From Candidatus Caccocola faecipullorum (GTDB lineage: Bacteria > Synergistota > Synergistia > Synergistales > Synergistaceae), in the NCBI GenBank assembly GCA_018716365.1, contig DVKA01000122.1, forward strand, positions 1 through 18,550: DNA of 18,550 nt. The letters are read 5' to 3'. The notes beneath the pieces were generated by a model, which made no database searches, was not told where the DNA came from, and worked only from the letters and a program-made list of their open reading frames with translations. Below are positions 14,910 through 18,550 of this stretch, one piece after another (position 1 is the first letter of the stretch; every line of letters starts with the position of its first letter). A program made the position numbers and the translations under genes.

Positions 14910-16283
14910 ATGTATGAGGAATCGCAGATTCAGGGCAAGAGAATAACGGTCGTCGGAGCGGGCGTGAGCGGACGCGCTCTCGCGGAACTCGCGGCGAAGC
15001 TCGGCGCGAAGGTATTCGTCTCCGAGGCGAAGGAGCTGCCAGAAGAGACGAAGAAGCTCTTCGAAAGCGCCGGAATAGATTACGAGTGCGGCGGCAACAC
15101 GGAGCGCGCGCTCGAAGCGGACGAGGTGGTCGTCAGCTCGGGAATTTCGCCGAAGGCGCCGATTATGGCGGAAGCCTTAAAACGCGGCATGAGGGTGACG
15201 GGCGAGCTGGATTTCGTAAATCCCTACCTTTCGGGCATCGTCATCGGCGTGACTGGAAGCAACGGAAAGACCACGACGACCTCGATGATAGGGTACTTCC
15301 TTGAAAAGCTCGGATATTCCGTCATGACGGGCGGAAACATCGGCAACGCCGTCGCGCACGCGGCGGGACGCGACTACGACTTCATTGTACTGGAACTCTC
15401 AAGCTTCCAGCTTTACTGGGCGCGCGAATTCATGTGCGACCTTGCGGTAGTTACAAACCTCGCCCCAGACCATATAGACTGGCACGGCTCATACGAAAAC
15501 TACGTGGCCTCGAAGGCCAACCTCATAAACTGCCTCGCGCCCGGCGGCGCGGCGATTTACCAGAAGCGCGACGAAGAACTGCTGCACATCAAGGAGGGCG
15601 TAGAGCGCTTCCCGCTCGCGTGGCATGAGGACGACCCGCACGCGCAGGGTATTTACCTCGACGAGCAGGTCGGAGCCGCGTGGATAAACGGCGGCGGCTG
15701 CCGCATGAAGCACAGGCTCTTCCTCTTCGGCGACGTGAAGCTGCTCGGCAGGCACAACCTTGAGAACGCGGCCATGGCGGCTGGCGCGCTTGCGATATTC
15801 AACACGCCCGAGATAACGCCGGAGCTGATGGGCTCCTATGTGCCGCCGAAGCACCGCTGCGCCTTCGCCGGAAAGCTGCGCGGCGTGACCTTCGTAGACG
15901 ACTCGAAGGGGACGAACGTCGCGGCCTCGATAACCGCTATGACTTCGCTTCCCGGCACGAAGGTAATGATACTCGGCGGACAGGGCAAGGGCGAGGAGTA
16001 TGCGCCCCTTGCGGAAGCCGTGAAGCAGAACGCGCGCGCCGCGGTCATACTCGGCACGGAAAAGGAAAAAATCGCTTCGGCTCTCGCGGCCGCCGGCTTT
16101 GAAAATTACAGCCTCGTCAAAGATATGGACGAAGCGGTGCGGGCAGCGTGGAAGCTCGCGCAGGAGGGCGACACGGTTCTGCTTTCGCCGGCCTGCACAA
16201 GCTGGGATATGTACCCGAGCTACAAGGCGCGCGGCGAAGATTTCTGCCGCGTCGCGGAAGAGATAATCAAAGCGGAAGGCTAA
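14910..16283 (+). CDS. murD: UDP-N-acetylmuramoylalanine--D-glutamate ligase MurD
   Basis: MurD adds D-Glu to UDP-MurNAc-L-Ala with ATP in the cytoplasm. The 457-residue protein has an N-terminal Rossmann-like domain (VVGAGVSGRALAELAAKLGA) and the ATP loop TGSNGKTTTT (from T115, with K120). The central motifs are LELSSFQL and APDHIDWHGSYENYVASK, whose final Lys fits the carbamylated position. The C-terminal domain holds KHRCAFAG, DDSKGTN, ILGGQGKG and LLSPACTSWDMY. The ribosome-binding site (GGTGA) is weak, and the gene follows an AT-rich gap. ftsW begins 1 nt after its stop. Confidence 0.96.
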   Translation: MYEESQIQGKRITVVGAGVSGRALAELAAKLGAKVFVSEAKELPEETKKLFESAGIDYECGGNTERALEADEVVVSSGISPKAPIMAEALKRGMRVTGELDFVNPYLSGIVIGVTGSNGKTTTTSMIGYFLEKLGYSVMTGGNIGNAVAHAAGRDYDFIVLELSSFQLYWAREFMCDLAVVTNLAPDHIDWHGSYENYVASKANLINCLAPGGAAIYQKRDEELLHIKEGVERFPLAWHEDDPHAQGIYLDEQVGAAWINGGGCRMKHRLFLFGDVKLLGRHNLENAAMAAGALAIFNTPEITPELMGSYVPPKHRCAFAGKLRGVTFVDDSKGTNVAASITAMTSLPGTKVMILGGQGKGEEYAPLAEAVKQNARAAVILGTEKEKIASALAAAGFENYSLVKDMDEAVRAAWKLAQEGDTVLLSPACTSWDMYPSYKARGEDFCRVAEEIIKAEG

Positions 16284-16284
16284 T

Positions 16285-17442
16285 ATGACGCCGCGCGGGC
16301 CGGAGGAGCCTATCGAGAACAGATACAGGGCTAACCCCTTCATCTGGGTGATACCGCTTATACTGAGCGGCATCGGCATCCTCATGATCACGTCGACGAC
16401 GAGCCCGAACTCCTTCGTGCTGACCGGCACGCCGTTCCAGACGGGGCTGCGCCAGCTGCGCTGGCTCGTCATTGCGATGTGCGGCATGTTCTTCGTCTAC
16501 TCCGTGCCCGTGCGCATATGGAAACGTTTTTCCGCGCCTTTGCTGATACTCATGTGGCTGCTCTCGTGGCTGCCGCTCGTCCCGGGAATAGGGGACACGG
16601 TGGGCGGCGCGAGCCGCTGGATAAGGCTTCCGGGCCTCGGCGTATCTTTGCAGCCGGGCGAGCTGCTTGCGCTCTCGCTCGCGCTGCACGTTGCAAAACT
16701 GCTGTCGCGCGACGGCGACCGCGACCCGCTGAAAACCTTCGGAAGGATTCTATTTCTCGTAACATTCGCCTCCCTGCCTCTGCTGATGCAGCCCGACCTC
16801 GGCACCACGATACTCGTCTTCACCGTCGTCATGGGTATGTACGTCGAGCGGATAGGCTGGCGCTATCCTCTTTTTGCAGGCGGCTTCGTCGGCGGCATAA
16901 TTTTTCCGCTGCTTATATGGCTGGAGCCTTACCGCATGAGACGCGTCTTCGCCTTCCTCGACCCGTGGGAAGACCCGCTCAACAGGGGATTTCAGGCTAT
17001 TCAGGGGCTAATAGCTTTTGCGAACGGCGGCGCGTGGGGCGCTGGGCTCGGACACGGATTTCAGAAGCTGAACTATCTCCCGGCCGCCTATACGGACTTT
17101 ATATTCGCGGCGATAGGCGAGGAGCTCGGCTTCGTCGGCACGGCCTGCGTGCTCGCGCTCTTCGGCTTCTGGATGCTTCAGGCGCGCGCGACATATTTCC
17201 GCACGCGCGACGATTTCAAGGCCTCGCTCACGTGGGGCATATCTCTGACGATTTTGCTGCCGCTGGTCATAAACGTCGCGGGAGTCACGAAGATGATACC
17301 TCTGACCGGAATGGCGCTGCCGTTCATCAGCTACGGCGGGACGTCGCTGGTCACGATGTGGGCGCGAGTCGGGCTGATACTGCGGCTCGAAAAGGACAGT
17401 TATCTGGAGGATGAGGACGATGACCGCCGAATCGCGGCCTAA
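16285..17442 (+). CDS. ftsW: Septal peptidoglycan glycosyltransferase FtsW (SEDS family)
   Basis: A ten-helix SEDS polymerase that builds septal glycan strands from lipid II together with FtsI. The 385-residue product carries the family signatures GGASRWIRLPG, PDLGTTILVF, FLDPWEDPLNRGFQAIQ, YTDFIFAAIGEELGF and the C-terminal LPFISYGGTSLV. The likely catalytic Asp is D271, the equivalent of E. coli FtsW D297 by motif. Two usual motifs differ. QPSE reads Q123-P-G-E126, and the EAHTDF stretch reads AAYTDF. RodA shares this fold, but position among division genes favours FtsW. GGAAGG lies 5 nt before the ATG. The end overlaps murG by 23 nt. Confidence 0.95.
   Translation: MTPRGPEEPIENRYRANPFIWVIPLILSGIGILMITSTTSPNSFVLTGTPFQTGLRQLRWLVIAMCGMFFVYSVPVRIWKRFSAPLLILMWLLSWLPLVPGIGDTVGGASRWIRLPGLGVSLQPGELLALSLALHVAKLLSRDGDRDPLKTFGRILFLVTFASLPLLMQPDLGTTILVFTVVMGMYVERIGWRYPLFAGGFVGGIIFPLLIWLEPYRMRRVFAFLDPWEDPLNRGFQAIQGLIAFANGGAWGAGLGHGFQKLNYLPAAYTDFIFAAIGEELGFVGTACVLALFGFWMLQARATYFRTRDDFKASLTWGISLTILLPLVINVAGVTKMIPLTGMALPFISYGGTSLVTMWARVGLILRLEKDSYLEDEDDDRRIAA
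17406..17410 (+). promoter_or_regulatory. Ribosome-binding site deciding the murG start
   Basis: GGAGG at 17406-17410, inside ftsW, is 9 nt before ATG 17420. ATG 17411 directly abuts it and is unlikely to be used. Confidence 0.6.
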
Positions 17443-18505
17443 AAAGATAATTCTCGCCGCAGGGGGCACCGGCGGCCATATATGGCCAGCGCTCTCCTTC
17501 GGCGCGTGGATAAATAAAAATCATCCCGAATGCGAAGTGCGTTACGTCTGCGGCTCGCGTCCGCTCGAACGCGAGATTTACGCGGCGGCGCAGGCGAAGC
17601 CGGAGGTGCTGCCCGTCGACGGCTCGCCGCTAGCGGGGCGCGGCTTCGCGCAGAAGTCGGCGCGGCTGCGCGCGCTCTTCGCCTCGTACGGCAGGGCGTC
17701 GGCGCTGGTGAAGGATTTCGCGCCTGACGCGGCGCTCGTATTCGGCGGCTATCTTTCGCTGCCGGTCATAATGGCCTGCCGCCGCGCCGGCGTGCGCTGC
17801 GCGCTGCACGAGCAGAACGCGCGCGCAGGGAAAGTGACGCGCATCGCGTCGAAGATTGGGATGGAGATATACAGCGGCTGGAGCGAATGCGAGCCGCTGT
17901 CGAAAAAGAAATTCATACGTACCGGCGTCCCCGTGCGCGATTTTGCGCTTCCCGCGCGCGGCGAAGCGTGGAAAAATCTTGGGCTGGAAGGCGGCGTTCC
18001 AGAGGGCCCTGTCGCAGTGGTGATGACCGGCTCGCTCGGCAGCCGCGCCGTGAAGGACGAACTCTGCAAAGCGGCGGAGGAAGAACCTTTCAAAAGCTGG
18101 ACCTTCGTATTCGCCGCGGTAGCGGATAAGATAGAACGCCCGTCGCAGAACGTATGGCTGCTGCCCAAGATTTGGGATGCGGCGCAGCTTTACGGTCTCG
18201 CGGATATGCTGGTGCTGCGCGCCGGAGGCTCGACGCTGACGGAAGCCGCGGTGCTCGGCCTGCCCGCGCTCGTAGTGCCGTGGATGCAGGCGGCGGACAA
18301 CCACCAGTTTCACAACGCGCTCGCGTTTGCTGGTGAAAACGAAGGAATGATATGGACGGAGAACGACGGACATGAAGCGCTAGTCTCGTCGCTCCTGAGA
18401 TTGAACGGGATAAATGGGAAAAAACAGAAAAAGGCGGGAGATTTGCGCGGGCGCGGAAACGCGATCTGCGAAAATCTGTGGAGCTTGATATTTCCCGCCG
18501 TATAG
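17420..18505 (+). CDS. murG: UDP-N-acetylglucosamine--lipid I N-acetylglucosaminyltransferase MurG
   Basis: A peripheral inner-membrane GT-B enzyme that adds GlcNAc to lipid I, making lipid II. The 361-residue product has the N-terminal glycine loop LAAGGTGGHIWPALSF, then FGGYLSLPVIMA and HEQNARAGKVTRIASK. The C-terminal UDP-GlcNAc site reads RAGGSTLTEAAVLGLPALVV with the expected Glu, followed by DNHQFHNA. The second-domain glycine loop, usually GGSQGA, reads TGSLGS (203-208) and is divergent. ATG 17420 is set by GGAGG 9 nt upstream, which makes a 23-nt overlap with ftsW. Confidence 0.93.
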   Translation: MTAESRPKKIILAAGGTGGHIWPALSFGAWINKNHPECEVRYVCGSRPLEREIYAAAQAKPEVLPVDGSPLAGRGFAQKSARLRALFASYGRASALVKDFAPDAALVFGGYLSLPVIMACRRAGVRCALHEQNARAGKVTRIASKIGMEIYSGWSECEPLSKKKFIRTGVPVRDFALPARGEAWKNLGLEGGVPEGPVAVVMTGSLGSRAVKDELCKAAEEEPFKSWTFVFAAVADKIERPSQNVWLLPKIWDAAQLYGLADMLVLRAGGSTLTEAAVLGLPALVVPWMQAADNHQFHNALAFAGENEGMIWTENDGHEALVSSLLRLNGINGKKQKKAGDLRGRGNAICENLWSLIFPAV

Positions 18506-18527
18506 GCGAAGGGAGAACTGCGCGAAG

Positions 18528-18550
18528 ATGGAGAACAGGGACGTAAACCT
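18528..18550 (+). CDS. Start of a further gene cut by the window edge, possibly murC
   Basis: An ATG at 18528 opens a frame reading MENRDVN to the window end, 22 nt after the murG stop. GGGAG lies at 18511-18515, a somewhat long 12 nt away. Only seven full codons are visible, so nothing about the product can be seen. In the standard dcw order murC follows murG, so murC is an inference from position only. Confidence 0.5.

Noticed and set aside
15489..16487. Long - strand open frame of 332 codons across murD and ftsW
   Set aside because: It overlaps two clear genes and has no recognisable family.
1..18550. tRNA, rRNA, CRISPR arrays, insertion sequences, integrases or phage genes
   Set aside because: I saw no regularly spaced repeats of CRISPR type, no transposase or recombinase motifs and no tRNA-like cloverleaf in the gaps. 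The window is ordinary chromosomal operons.

Overview
The window is GC-rich bacterial chromosome, and every gene I can support lies on the + strand. It joins two well-known housekeeping neighbourhoods. The first is a CtsR-McsA-ClpC protein quality-control operon (about 1-3849). The second is the front half of the division and cell wall (dcw) cluster, mraZ-rsmH-ftsL-ftsI-murE-murF-mraY-murD-ftsW-murG (about 7379-18505), with the first codons of another gene, probably murC, at the right edge. Three less tightly linked genes lie between them: a secreted parvulin-type peptidyl-prolyl isomerase, an MscS-family mechanosensitive channel and a PLP-dependent threonine/serine dehydratase.

Organism (inference): CtsR and McsA are best known from Firmicutes. 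Here they occur in a genome that encodes a SurA/PrsA-like exported foldase and a MurE with the DNPR motif of meso-diaminopimelate-adding enzymes. The codon use is GC-rich but takes AUA freely for Ile. Together with the intact dcw order this suggests a diderm anaerobe of the Synergistota type (Cloacibacillus/Synergistes-like). I hold this at moderate confidence because no rRNA or marker search was possible.

Layout: 1-325 holds a strong-looking sigma-70 promoter (TTGACC-17-TAAAAT). It is overlapped by two inverted CtsR-type operators and followed by a long leader rich in small dyads. ctsR, mcsA and clpC follow with no mcsB and end at a 15-bp terminator hairpin. The PPIase gene sits between two strong terminators. 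An extended -10 element precedes mscS, whose best ribosome-binding site points to a TTG start. The dehydratase follows mscS by 28 nt and ends at another terminator. The AT-rich gap 7117-7450 carries a 16-bp perfect palindrome and, next to mraZ, four tandem MraZ boxes spaced exactly 10 bp apart.

How the genes work together: CtsR should repress its own operon until proteotoxic stress, with ClpC as the AAA+ unfoldase and McsA as the zinc-finger adaptor. MraZ should repress the dcw cluster. That cluster encodes 16S rRNA methylation (RsmH), the cytoplasmic Mur ligases (MurE, MurD, MurF), lipid I synthesis (MraY), lipid II synthesis (MurG) and the septal synthase pair FtsW/FtsI with the FtsL-like scaffold. 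Most dcw genes overlap or abut, which implies translational coupling. The one clear break is a 57-nt AT-rich gap before murD.

I do not see a novel defence, mobile or biosynthetic system. The observations most worth checking are the paired inverted CtsR operators, McsA without McsB and with only half of its second zinc finger, the MraZ box array that contains mraZ's own ribosome-binding site, and altered signature residues in MraY (Asp-Glu for Asp-Asp), FtsW and MurG.
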